In this document: piece after piece, positions 1 through 7,828 of the stretch | Numbering within the stretch: position 1 is the stretch's first letter | How the letters are laid out: every line of letters starts with the position of its first letter | Assembly (NCBI RefSeq): GCF_003014735.1 | Contig: NZ_PYAX01000014.1 | Location: 62,001 to 126,000 of the forward strand | From: Saccharothrix carnea | Lineage (GTDB): Bacteria > Actinomycetota > Actinomycetes > Mycobacteriales > Pseudonocardiaceae | Direction of reading: 5' to 3' | Length of the DNA stretch: 64,000 nucleotides | Translations under genes and position numbers: made by a program | Notes under the pieces: generated by a model | What the model was told of the DNA's origin: nothing | Seen by the model: the letters and a program-made list of their open reading frames with translations, nothing else | Databases searched by the model: none

Positions 1-301
1 GGGGGTTGCGGCGGGCGGCGACGGCCAGGCCCGCGAACAGCGCGGTCGCGACGAGCAGCACGACGACCGCCGGGTTCACGTAGGGGGGCACCAGGTCTTG
101 GTAGGCGTTGCACTTGCGGGAGAGCGGGAAGTAGGTCACCTGCCCGTAGGCCCGGTCCCACCCGCCGTGCTCCAGGACGCACGTCTCCCGGACGTCCGGC
201 GCGTACAGGTGGATCGCACCCCAGGCGTACACCAGGAACGCCGCCGGCGGTGCGCACAGCGCGGCGACCGCCCACCGCCGGGCCGTTCCCGGGACTCGCA
301 C
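1..301 (-). CDS. Small membrane protein, 3' end outside window
   Basis: Reading the minus strand from a GTG at 301, preceded by an AGGAGAG ribosome binding site, gives about 100 residues without a stop before the window edge. There are two hydrophobic segments (about residues 11-30 and 75-95) flanking a short polar region with two cysteines, so it probably spans the membrane twice with a small extracytoplasmic loop. It starts 35 bases after the stop of the upstream DUF1906 gene on the same strand and is probably co-transcribed with it. I do not recognise a family; its function is unknown. Confidence 0.6.
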   Translation of the reverse strand, partial: MRVPGTARRWAVAALCAPPAAFLVYAWGAIHLYAPDVRETCVLEHGGWDRAYGQVTYFPLSRKCNAYQDLVPPYVNPAVVVLLVATALFAGLAVAARRNP

Positions 302-336
302 GTCTCTCCTCCTCGCACACCGCGAGGGGCGTGCCG

Positions 337-2634
337 TCAGCCGCGCGACAACCTCTCGATCGTCTCCGCGTAGCCTTGCAGGAACGGTTCCAGCTTGGCC
401 TCGGGCAGCTGGGTGGGCAGCAGGCAGACCCCTCCCGTCCGGCGGATCGCGGCCTCGGTGAGCCCGGAGAGCTGCGCGTCCGCGGTGCTGCCGCCCAGCG
501 CGTTCCAGGCGGCGTCCCGGACGCCCGCCACCGTACCGCCGTACCGGTTGGCGTAGAACTGCCGGAACCTGGTCCGGTGCCCGGTGGTCAGGTGGTCCCG
601 GATCGCGTGGTCGATCCGGGCGCCGTCGCGCACCGCGCTGCCGACCAGGTAGCCGTCGACGTCCTCCACGAGGTCGTTGAGCGGGAACGACGACAGCACG
701 TTGATCTTGGCCAGGCGGTCGGCGCAGAACGCGTACCCGGAGGCGTACTCCTCCCCGTGCGACCGCCACTCGCCGTAGAACGTGGCCAGGTCGCCCGCCC
801 AGCCGCCGAAGTCGCCGCGCCCGTCGTCACCCCGGAGGTACACCGCGTTGGCGGTGGCGCCGAAGTGGTCGACGTCGACCGTGATGCCGAGCGAAGGGTC
901 CACATAGGACTCGACCCGCGCCGGCGCGTGTGCCTGCGCGTGCTCGATCCACGCCTGGTCGACGTTGCCGATCAACGTCTCCCAGCCGGACCAGGTGCCG
1001 TTGTAGGTCGGGTAGCGCAGGTACTCCAGGACCCGCCGGTTCGCGTCACCGCCGTAGGCCACCGCGGTCGCGTACAGGCCGTCGACGTACCGGAGGTAGG
1101 CGTCCACGGGTGAGTCGGCGCCGCCGACGTTCTCCCGGCCGACGCCCCGGTCGTTGCCCCGGCTGACGTCGCGGTCGAGCGCGAACACGTCGCCGCCCGC
1201 GTCGAAGGCGAACTCCTTGATCTGGTTGAACGACCAGTTCGCGGGCAGCGGGAAGCCGAGGTTGCCGGAGAAGCCCCACGACATGCCGGACACGAACGAG
1301 TACCGCGCGAACGCCTCGTCGCTGACCCGCGCGCACACGTTGCGCGAGCCGTAGACACCGGCGACGTACCGCTTGCCGCGGGTGCCGAGACCGGCCTGGA
1401 TGCCCTGGAAGTACGGGATGATGTTGCTGGTGATCTGCTCGCCGGTGGCGTCGTAGTCGACCGCGAAGTAGATCACCGTGCCCCGGTTGAACCCGTAGCC
1501 GACCGCCCGGTCGTGTGCGCGCAGGGCGTGGTCGTAGCCGGTGGACCAGGTGAAGTCGTCGACGGTGTCGGCGGCGTACTGCGAGATGGGGAACACCCGC
1601 ATCCCACCGGCGAAGATGGCCTCCAGCTCGCCGGGCTGGATCTCCTTGTCGAGGGTGCCCCACGGGTCTTCGTCCAGGTAGCGGCCGACCACGTGGTAGC
1701 CCGCCGCCTTCAGCGCCTGGGCGCGCGGGACGCTGATGTGGAACCGGGTGTCGCTCGCGCTCGCCGGCCGGTCCGGGTCGCCGGTCGACACCAGCAGCTG
1801 CGCCCAGGTGGCGTAGTCGCCGATGCCGGTGCGGGTGAGGACGGAGAAGTCCTGGAACGCGCTGACGAACGCGCCGAGCGCCGCGTCCCAGCCGGAGGTG
1901 AACTCGGCGAACAGGCCGCCGACGCTACCGTTGAACACGCAGGCGGCGCTGAACAGCTGCACCCAGGCCGCCGGGGAGCCGGGCCGCACGGTGTTGTTGC
2001 GCAAACCGTTCTGGGTGCCCGGCCCGAAGTTGCCGGTGGCCTGGTCGTCCGGGATGCCGAGCTGGTACTGGATGGCCCGCATCAGGGCGACCTGCACGTC
2101 ACGCGAGTAGTGCCCGTCGCACGGGATCACGAAGAACGTCGACCGGTTGATGTAGGTGGCGTTGAGCCAGCGCTGGATGTCGCGCACCTCGGTCCGCCCG
2201 CCGGACAGCAGCACGTAGGCGTCCATGTTCAGGATCGCCTTGAAGATCTTCGGCGGCAGGTGGCCGTCTGAGGCGAACCCGATGTTGCTCTTGAGATCGC
2301 GCACCGCGTTGTAGAGGTCGTTGTCGAAGGTGCCGTTCGACGTGTCGCCCGCCGAATAACCCTTGCAGAACAGGCCGTACTTCGCGATCCGCACGATGTT
2401 CGCGTAGGGATAACCGGGCCCGATGGTGCCCCGCTCGGCGAGCCTGCTCAACGTGGTCGGGCCGAACGTGTCGGACAGGGTCGTGATGCCCAGTTCGTGC
2501 TGGAGCGCGCGGGTCAGGGAGAACATGACGGCCCAGCCGGTCACCCCGTTCTCCGCGCACCTCTGGTAACCCGGCACCGCACCGTAGGTCGAGTTCACCC
2601 AACGCTGCGCTTCGAGCACCTTCTGGTCGACCAT
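337..2634 (-). CDS. DUF1906 (Rv2525c-like) glycoside-hydrolase-like protein
   Basis: A 765-residue protein. The N-terminal ~330 residues look like two divergent peptidoglycan-binding-type modules (QRWVN/QRWLN motifs, helical, rich in aromatic residues). Residues ~345-560 match the DUF1906 glycoside-hydrolase-like TIM barrel (FHISVPRAQALKAAGYHVVGR, VIYFAVDYDATG, YVAGVYGSRNV, QIKEFAFDAGGDVFALDRD). The last ~200 residues are unassigned. No signal peptide is visible after the chosen ATG at 2634, which follows GGGGGGACC; a longer in-frame extension to 2814 exists but lacks a ribosome binding site. The family is linked to cell-wall glycans, but the substrate is not known here. Confidence 0.8.
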   Translation of the reverse strand: MVDQKVLEAQRWVNSTYGAVPGYQRCAENGVTGWAVMFSLTRALQHELGITTLSDTFGPTTLSRLAERGTIGPGYPYANIVRIAKYGLFCKGYSAGDTSNGTFDNDLYNAVRDLKSNIGFASDGHLPPKIFKAILNMDAYVLLSGGRTEVRDIQRWLNATYINRSTFFVIPCDGHYSRDVQVALMRAIQYQLGIPDDQATGNFGPGTQNGLRNNTVRPGSPAAWVQLFSAACVFNGSVGGLFAEFTSGWDAALGAFVSAFQDFSVLTRTGIGDYATWAQLLVSTGDPDRPASASDTRFHISVPRAQALKAAGYHVVGRYLDEDPWGTLDKEIQPGELEAIFAGGMRVFPISQYAADTVDDFTWSTGYDHALRAHDRAVGYGFNRGTVIYFAVDYDATGEQITSNIIPYFQGIQAGLGTRGKRYVAGVYGSRNVCARVSDEAFARYSFVSGMSWGFSGNLGFPLPANWSFNQIKEFAFDAGGDVFALDRDVSRGNDRGVGRENVGGADSPVDAYLRYVDGLYATAVAYGGDANRRVLEYLRYPTYNGTWSGWETLIGNVDQAWIEHAQAHAPARVESYVDPSLGITVDVDHFGATANAVYLRGDDGRGDFGGWAGDLATFYGEWRSHGEEYASGYAFCADRLAKINVLSSFPLNDLVEDVDGYLVGSAVRDGARIDHAIRDHLTTGHRTRFRQFYANRYGGTVAGVRDAAWNALGGSTADAQLSGLTEAAIRRTGGVCLLPTQLPEAKLEPFLQGYAETIERLSRG

Positions 2635-2940
2635 GGTCCCCCCGGGTTCGCAGGGCCGGCACCTGTCGTCCGGCCTTGTCGCCACTCCCGCCGGCGGGAG
2701 GTGCTCGCGAAAAATCACGGGCGAGAACGCGACCTGGGCGCGCGGAAGCTCACCGGACAAGACAGGAATGATGAGAATCAGCGGACCCGAATCGCGGTGT
2801 CGGTCACCTCGCACCGCCCCCCTGGCAGCGAAATGACGCTAACCCACCCCGGAAATTCGTGTCAACGAACCGGTGAGCCGGCGGCGGAGGTCCTCCACGG
2901 GAACACCACGAATCCTTCACAACCGCCGCTCACCGGTGCG

Positions 2941-3549
2941 TCAGGCCGCCCACCGACCCGCCGCCGCCAGCACGGACGGCGCGAGCGCGTCGGCGATGAG
3001 CGCGTAACCGGCGGGTGAGGGGTGGAACCGGTCCGCGGCGAACAGGCCGGGGTCGGTGGCGAACCGGTCGAACAGGTCGGACCCGACCGCCGCCACCACA
3101 CCGCCCGCGCGGACCACCGCGTCGGCCTGAAGGCGTGCGTAGAGACCGCTGGCCTGCGACACGAACGCCCGGTACGCGGGCGGCACGTGCGAGACGACAC
3201 CGAGGTCCGGCGCCGTCGCCACCACGACCTGCCCACCCGCGCGGCGCAGGCCGAGCACGGCGTCGTGCAGCAGCCCCGCGCCCACCGCGGGCGGCGTGAA
3301 CGACGTCAGGTCGTTCGCCCCGATCACCACCAGCGCGACGTCGACCCCCGTCCGCACCGCCGCGCGCACCTGCGCGTCCAGCCCGGCGGACCGCGCGCCG
3401 GACACCGCGTGCACACCGAGGTCGACGCGGTGCCCCGCCGAGCGGAGCACCGCCGTCAATCGCTCACCCAACGTCTCCTCGGGCCGACCGCACCCCACAC
3501 CGGCGGCCAGCGAGTCACCCAGGACGCGAAACCGAAGTTGTCCAGTCAT
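2941..3549 (-). CDS. SGNH/GDSL-type hydrolase
   Basis: About 202 residues with the SGNH blocks in order: GDSLAAG near the N terminus (nucleophile Ser), a central Gly (SGARSAG), GAND (oxyanion Asn) and DRFHPS near the C terminus (catalytic Asp and His). This is the usual length for a cytoplasmic SGNH esterase or lipase-like enzyme; no signal peptide is seen. Starts at ATG 3549, GTG 3552 or TTG 3561 are all possible because none has a clear Shine-Dalgarno sequence. The gene may be independent of its neighbours, which lie 44 bases downstream and 306 bases upstream on the same strand. The substrate is unknown. Confidence 0.85.
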   Translation of the reverse strand: MTGQLRFRVLGDSLAAGVGCGRPEETLGERLTAVLRSAGHRVDLGVHAVSGARSAGLDAQVRAAVRTGVDVALVVIGANDLTSFTPPAVGAGLLHDAVLGLRRAGGQVVVATAPDLGVVSHVPPAYRAFVSQASGLYARLQADAVVRAGGVVAAVGSDLFDRFATDPGLFAADRFHPSPAGYALIADALAPSVLAAAGRWAA

Positions 3550-3592
3550 CACCAGTGCCAACGTCGGAAGGCGCCCCGGTGCTCCCGGGCGG

Positions 3593-3988
3593 TCACGGCG
3601 TGCAGGCGGTGGTGAGGTTCGCGACCCGGGTGGCCTTGTCCTCGAGCCACGCGGCGGGCTGGAGGACGAGGTCGTCCAGGGTCACCGCCCGCAGCGTCGT
3701 GGCCAGCGAGGTGATGGCCTCGTTGACCGTCGTGTCGGCGGCGTTCGCGGCCAGCGCGGTGAGGTTGTCGGCGGCGGAGTGCGCCTGCTCGACGGTCCGC
3801 TCCGGGCTGGTGGTGTCGAACACGGTGGTGGCCTGCGCCAACGCCTCGGTGCACACCTGCACCGCGGACGCGGTGTCGGCGACGGCGTTGGCCGCGTCGG
3901 ACGCTTCCTGGAGCGTGCCGCAGGCGGTCAACGCGGTGACGGCGGCGATCGTGGTGACCGCGGCGGCAAGGCGGGCAGTGGCGCGCAT
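3593..3988 (-). CDS. Small predicted lipoprotein
   Basis: A 131-residue protein from ATG 3988, preceded by GAGGAGCACGCC. The N terminus has a basic start, a hydrophobic stretch and a lipobox (LTAC, Cys about residue 23), so it should be lipid-anchored outside the membrane. The mature part is Ala/Thr/Asp-rich and helical, with no recognised domain. It lies about 200 bases downstream of the flavin reductase with a hairpin between them, so it probably has its own promoter and is not part of the biosynthetic operon. The function is unknown. Confidence 0.75.
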   Translation of the reverse strand: MRATARLAAAVTTIAAVTALTACGTLQEASDAANAVADTASAVQVCTEALAQATTVFDTTSPERTVEQAHSAADNLTALAANAADTTVNEAITSLATTLRAVTLDDLVLQPAAWLEDKATRVANLTTACTP

Positions 3989-4134
3989 GGCGTGCTCCTC
4001 CGGCTCAGATCCGAACCAGAGGTCTCCCCGACCACCGGACGCGGTGGCGCCGTGACCGGACCGCTGCGGAGCGGCCGTAGTGACGATCACGGGCGGAGTG
4101 GGTACTCCCCTCTGCCACCAGGATGCCGGGCGGA

Positions 4135-4173
4135 CCGGGTGCCGGTCAAAGTGACGTACCTGACGGCACCCGG
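4135..4173 (-). terminator. Hairpin after the flavin reductase operon
   Basis: A perfect 10-bp inverted repeat (CCGGGTGCCG and CGGCACCCGG) with a 19-nt loop begins 12 bases past the flavin reductase stop. There is no U-tract, as is common for actinobacterial terminators. It would end the five-gene operon that begins at 11218. Confidence 0.5.
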
Positions 4174-4184
4174 CAGGCAACCTG

Positions 4185-4706
4185 TCAGCGCGGTGCGAGT
4201 CCGGTCATCCGGCCCTCCGCGAACACCAGCGGGCGGCGGAGGGGGTCCGGGTCGGTGATGTCGAGGACTTCGGCGAGCACGAGGTCGTGGTCGCCCGCCT
4301 CGACGGTGGAGTGCTTGCGGCAGTGCAGGGACAGCACGGCGTTGTCGATCACCGGCGTGCCCAGCGGCGAGGTGGACCACTTCACCTGGTCGAAGCGTTC
4401 GTGCAGCGGGCCGCAGAACGCGCCCGGGGTGATCGTGTCGTCGTCGGCCAGGACGCTGAACGTCCACAGGTCCAGTTCCAGCAGGCGGGCCAGGGTCTTC
4501 GAGCCGTGGTCGCCCAGGAACCCGACCAGCAGCGGTGACAGCGACACGCTGGTGAACGAGCCGATGAGCATGCCGATCGGCTGGTCGCCCGCCATGCCTG
4601 CGGCGATGACGACACCGGTCGGCAGGTGCCGCATGGCCGACCTGAAGCGGGTCGGCGAGACCTCGGGCACCGTGCGGTGGTTCTCCGGACTCGGCTGATC
4701 GGACAC
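4185..4706 (-). CDS. Flavin reductase (two-component monooxygenase reductase)
   Basis: A 173-residue flavin-reductase-like FMN-binding protein. Visible family features are the N-terminal FRSAMRHLPTGVVI, the IGMLIGSFTSVSLSPLLVGF block (flavin-binding strand and loop) and the HDLVLAEVLDI segment. Such enzymes use NAD(P)H to supply reduced FMN or FAD to a separate monooxygenase. The obvious partner is the acyl-CoA-dehydrogenase-fold oxygenase at 21091-22266. GTG 4706 is chosen because of the AAGGACG upstream. It is the last gene of the operon carboxylic acid reductase, methyltransferase, SAM synthetase, adenosine kinase, reductase. Confidence 0.85.
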   Translation of the reverse strand: MSDQPSPENHRTVPEVSPTRFRSAMRHLPTGVVIAAGMAGDQPIGMLIGSFTSVSLSPLLVGFLGDHGSKTLARLLELDLWTFSVLADDDTITPGAFCGPLHERFDQVKWSTSPLGTPVIDNAVLSLHCRKHSTVEAGDHDLVLAEVLDITDPDPLRRPLVFAEGRMTGLAPR

Positions 4707-4782
4707 GCGTTCACGTCCTTCCGCGGTGCGGGCACCGCTGAGCGGGCGCGGACGCCGGATGGCCGGCGCCCGCGCGGCGTGA

Positions 4783-5760
4783 TCAGATCCGCAGCTTGCT
4801 CTCGATCTCGGCGGCGGCCTCACCGCCGTACGTGCGGGCGACGCGGTCGGCCACGCCCGCCCGGCTGAGCTTGTACTCCTGCGTGCCGATGCTCTCCAGC
4901 GCGGCGGCGGCGATCGTGCAGCCCACCTGGCACGCCCGTTCGAGGCCGAGCCGCGCCCACGTGGCCCACAGGAAACCGGCGCGGAACGCGTCGCCGACGC
5001 CGGTCGGGTCGACCTCCTCCTCGACCGGCACGGCGGCCACCGTCACCGGCGGGTGGCCGCTGCGCTCCACCCGCACGCCCTCCGCACCCAACGTGGTGAT
5101 CCACGCGCCGACCCGGCCGACCACCTCGTCCGCCGACCACCCCGTCGACTGGCGTAACAGCACGTTCTCGTACTCGTTGGTGAACAGGTACTTCGCACCG
5201 TCCACGAGCGACCGGACCGACTCGCCGTCCATCCTGGCCAGCTGCTGCGACGGGTCGGCGGCGAACGGCAGGCCCAGCGCGCGGGCCTCGGCGGTGTGCC
5301 GCACCATCGCCTCCGGGTCGTTCGGCGCGACCACCACCAGGTCGAGCCCGCCCAGGCCGTCCGCGACCGGCGCCAGCGCGATCTCCCGGGCCTCCTGCAT
5401 CGCGCCCGCGTAGAACGACGCGATCTGGTTCTGGTCCAGGTCGGTCGTGCACAGGAACCGCGAGGTGTGCCTGGTCGGCGAGACCCGCACGAACCTGGTG
5501 TCCACCCCGTGCCCGACCAGCCAGGCGCGGTAGTCGTCGAAGTCCTTGCCCACCGCGCCGACCAGGACGGGCGACACGCCGAGCTGGGCCAGGCCGAACG
5601 AGATGTTCGCCGCGACGCCGCCGCGGCGCACTTCGAGGTCGTCCACGAGGAACGACAGCGACACGGTGTCGAGGTGGTCGGAGATGAAGTGCTCGGTGAA
5701 CCTGCCGGGGTAGACCATCAGGTGGTCGGTGGCGATGGAGCCGGTCACGGCGATGCGCAT
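4783..5760 (-). CDS. adoK: Adenosine kinase (PfkB family)
   Basis: A 325-residue PfkB-family kinase that closely resembles mycobacterial AdoK: N-terminal AVTGSIATDHLM, SLSFLVDDLEVRRGG, FAADPSQQLARMDGE, LFTNEYE and the C-terminal DPTGVGDAFRAGFLW motif with the catalytic Asp and anion hole. It phosphorylates adenosine to AMP. Beside a SAM synthetase and a methyltransferase, it would remove the adenosine formed when S-adenosylhomocysteine is hydrolysed, relieving product inhibition of methylation. ATG 5760 follows GGAGGCACCACCCC. No S-adenosylhomocysteine hydrolase gene lies in the window, so that step must be supplied elsewhere. Confidence 0.9.
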   Translation of the reverse strand: MRIAVTGSIATDHLMVYPGRFTEHFISDHLDTVSLSFLVDDLEVRRGGVAANISFGLAQLGVSPVLVGAVGKDFDDYRAWLVGHGVDTRFVRVSPTRHTSRFLCTTDLDQNQIASFYAGAMQEAREIALAPVADGLGGLDLVVVAPNDPEAMVRHTAEARALGLPFAADPSQQLARMDGESVRSLVDGAKYLFTNEYENVLLRQSTGWSADEVVGRVGAWITTLGAEGVRVERSGHPPVTVAAVPVEEEVDPTGVGDAFRAGFLWATWARLGLERACQVGCTIAAAALESIGTQEYKLSRAGVADRVARTYGGEAAAEIESKLRI

Positions 5761-5883
5761 GGGGTGGTGCCTCCGGGGCGGTGGGTCGGCGGTCGGGTCG
5801 ACCGGGTCCGGGTGACCGGGTCGACCGACCGGGTGGGGGTGATGCCGGTCGCAGTCAACCAGTCGACGGTCAACCGGTCGTGG
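5761..5883 (-). repeat. Low-complexity metK-adoK intergenic spacer
   Basis: The 123-bp gap holds repeated variants of GGTCGACCGG and GGTCAACCGG. The 14-mer CGGTCAACCGGTCG at 5867-5880 recurs exactly at 17749-17762, in the phzD-phzC gap. No coding potential or terminator with a U-tract is seen; the adoK ribosome binding site lies at its left edge. Confidence 0.5.
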
Positions 5884-7077
5884 TCAGCTGGTCGCAGCCT
5901 GCTTGAGGGCGTCGGCGCGGTCGGTGCGCTCCCACGGCAGGTCCAGCTCCGGGCGGCCGAAGTGCCCGTACGCCGCGGTCTGCGCGTAGATCGGTCGCAG
6001 CAGGTCCAGGTCGCGGATGATGGCCGCCGGGCGCAGGTCGAACACGTCCGCGATGGCCTGCCTGATCCGCGCCGGGTCGACGGTCTCGGTGCCGAACGTC
6101 TCCACGAACAACCCGACCGGCGCCGCCCGGCCGATCGCGTACGCCACCTGCACCTCGACCCGGGACGCGAGCCCGGCGGCGACCGCGTTCTTGGCCACCC
6201 ACCGCATCGCGTACGCGGCCGATCGGTCCACTTTGGACGGGTCCTTGCCGGAGAACGCGCCGCCGCCGTGCCGCGCCATCCCGCCGTAGGTGTCCACGAT
6301 GATCTTCCGCCCGGTCAGCCCGGCGTCACCCATCGGCCCGCCGATCACGAACCGCCCGGTCGGGTTCACCAGCACGCGCACCCCGGACGTGTCCAGCTCC
6401 AGCCCGGCCAGCTCGGGCCCGATCACCTGCTCCCGGACGTCCACGCCCAGCAGCGCCTGCGGGTCGACGCCGTCCGCGTGCTGGCTGGACACCACCACCG
6501 TGTCCAGCCGCACCGGCTCGTCGCCCGCGTACTCGATGGTCACCTGGGTCTTGCCGTCCGGCCGCAGGTAGGGCACCGCGCCGCTCTTGCGCACGGCGGT
6601 CAGCCGCTTCGACAGCCGGTGCGCCAGCGCGATCGGCAGCGGCATCAGCTCCGGGGTGTCGGTGCAGGCGTAGCCGAACATCAGGCCCTGGTCACCCGCG
6701 CCCTGCCGGTCCAGGTCGTCGAGCGCCTCCTCCAGCCGCGACTCGTAGGCGGTGTCCACGCCCTGCGCGATGTCCGGCGACTGCGACCCGAGGGCCACGT
6801 TCACCCCGCACGACCGGCCGTCGAACCCCTTGGCGGACGAGTCGTAGCCGACGTCCAGGACCACCTGCCGCGCGATGCCGGCGATGTCGACGTAAGCGTC
6901 CGCCGTCACCTCGCCGGCCACGTGCACCTGGCCGGTGGTCACCAGCGTCTCCACCGCCACCCGCGCCCGCGGGTCGGCCCCGAGGTAGGCGTCCAGGACC
7001 GCGTCGCTGATCGCGTCGCAGATCTTGTCCGGGTGGCCCTCGGTCACCGACTCGGAACTGAACAAGCGTGTAGTCAC
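5884..7077 (-). CDS. metK: S-adenosylmethionine synthetase
   Basis: A full-length 397-residue MetK. Signatures include the N-terminal FSSESVTEGHPDKICDAISDAVLDA, the hexapeptide-like GAGDQGLMFGYA, and GGGAFSGKDPSKVDRSAAYA with the phosphate-binding Lys and Asp residues. It makes SAM from methionine and ATP. GTG 7077 follows GGAGGAGATC. It sits 25 bases after the methyltransferase gene, so it is most likely a cluster-dedicated copy that boosts SAM supply; whether the genome also has a housekeeping metK cannot be seen here. Confidence 0.96.
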   Translation of the reverse strand: MTTRLFSSESVTEGHPDKICDAISDAVLDAYLGADPRARVAVETLVTTGQVHVAGEVTADAYVDIAGIARQVVLDVGYDSSAKGFDGRSCGVNVALGSQSPDIAQGVDTAYESRLEEALDDLDRQGAGDQGLMFGYACTDTPELMPLPIALAHRLSKRLTAVRKSGAVPYLRPDGKTQVTIEYAGDEPVRLDTVVVSSQHADGVDPQALLGVDVREQVIGPELAGLELDTSGVRVLVNPTGRFVIGGPMGDAGLTGRKIIVDTYGGMARHGGGAFSGKDPSKVDRSAAYAMRWVAKNAVAAGLASRVEVQVAYAIGRAAPVGLFVETFGTETVDPARIRQAIADVFDLRPAAIIRDLDLLRPIYAQTAAYGHFGRPELDLPWERTDRADALKQAATS

Positions 7078-7102
7078 GATCTCCTCCGTGGCAACTGCGG
7101 GA

Positions 7103-7807
7103 TCAGGCGCGGGCGATCTCGAACACGTTGTAGGTGACGTCCTCGCCGGCCAGTCGCCTGGTGGTGCTGTCGAGCCTGGTCAGCACCGTGCCCGCGGCGG
7201 CGGCGAGCTGGTTGATCCGGTCGAGGTCGCCGAGGCTGTTGAACGTGACCAGGGCACGCCCGCCGGGCCGCAGCCACCCGTGCACCTCGGCCAGGTAGCG
7301 GCTCAGCGCGGTGTAGCCGCGGTCGAAGATCGCCCACTCGAAGTCCTGGGTGAACTCGAAGTCCCGCGGCGCCTCGATCACGCTGCAGTTCCAGAAGATC
7401 GTGTCGAACTTCTCACCGGGGTCGAGGTCGGCGAACACGTCGCTGCGCTGCACGCGCACCTGCTCCTCCACGCCGTGCCGCTTGACGTTGAGCGCGGTGC
7501 TCGCCACGGCGGTCTCGGTGATGTCGGTCGCGGTCACGTGCGCGCAACCCTGCAGCGCCGCCCACACCGCGGTGACGCCCGCGCCGCAGCCGATCTCCAG
7601 GAAGCGCCCGCCGACCGGGTACGGGATGGCGGTGGTGTAGTACTCGGTGCCGGTGCCCGGCGCGGGCGCGTAGGCACCGGGCACCAGGTCCCATTCCTTG
7701 CCGAGGAGTTCGAACGTGGTGTTGGCCTGGTCGGCGGGGCCGAGCTCGGCCACGAGCTTGCGCCCGATCCGGTAGCGCTCGTCGAACTTCGAAGACTGCT
7801 GGCTCAT
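7103..7807 (-). CDS. Class I SAM-dependent methyltransferase (PrmA/HemK-like)
   Basis: A 234-residue Rossmann methyltransferase. Motif I is FLEIGCGAGVTAVWAAL, motif II ends ATDIT, and motif IV reads FWNCSVIEAP where PrmA/HemK-type N-methyltransferases have an NPPY-like FWNVPF. Later, LRPGGRALVTFNS is the post-motif. The relation to the PrmA group suggests N-methylation, but the NPP-type tetrad is altered to NCSV, so O- or N-methylation of the cluster product are both possible. ATG 7807 follows GGAGAGTC. It lies 21 bases after the carboxylic acid reductase and 25 before metK. Confidence 0.85.
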   Translation of the reverse strand: MSQQSSKFDERYRIGRKLVAELGPADQANTTFELLGKEWDLVPGAYAPAPGTGTEYYTTAIPYPVGGRFLEIGCGAGVTAVWAALQGCAHVTATDITETAVASTALNVKRHGVEEQVRVQRSDVFADLDPGEKFDTIFWNCSVIEAPRDFEFTQDFEWAIFDRGYTALSRYLAEVHGWLRPGGRALVTFNSLGDLDRINQLAAAAGTVLTRLDSTTRRLAGEDVTYNVFEIARA

Positions 7808-7828
7808 GACTCTCCTCGGGTGCTGGCC

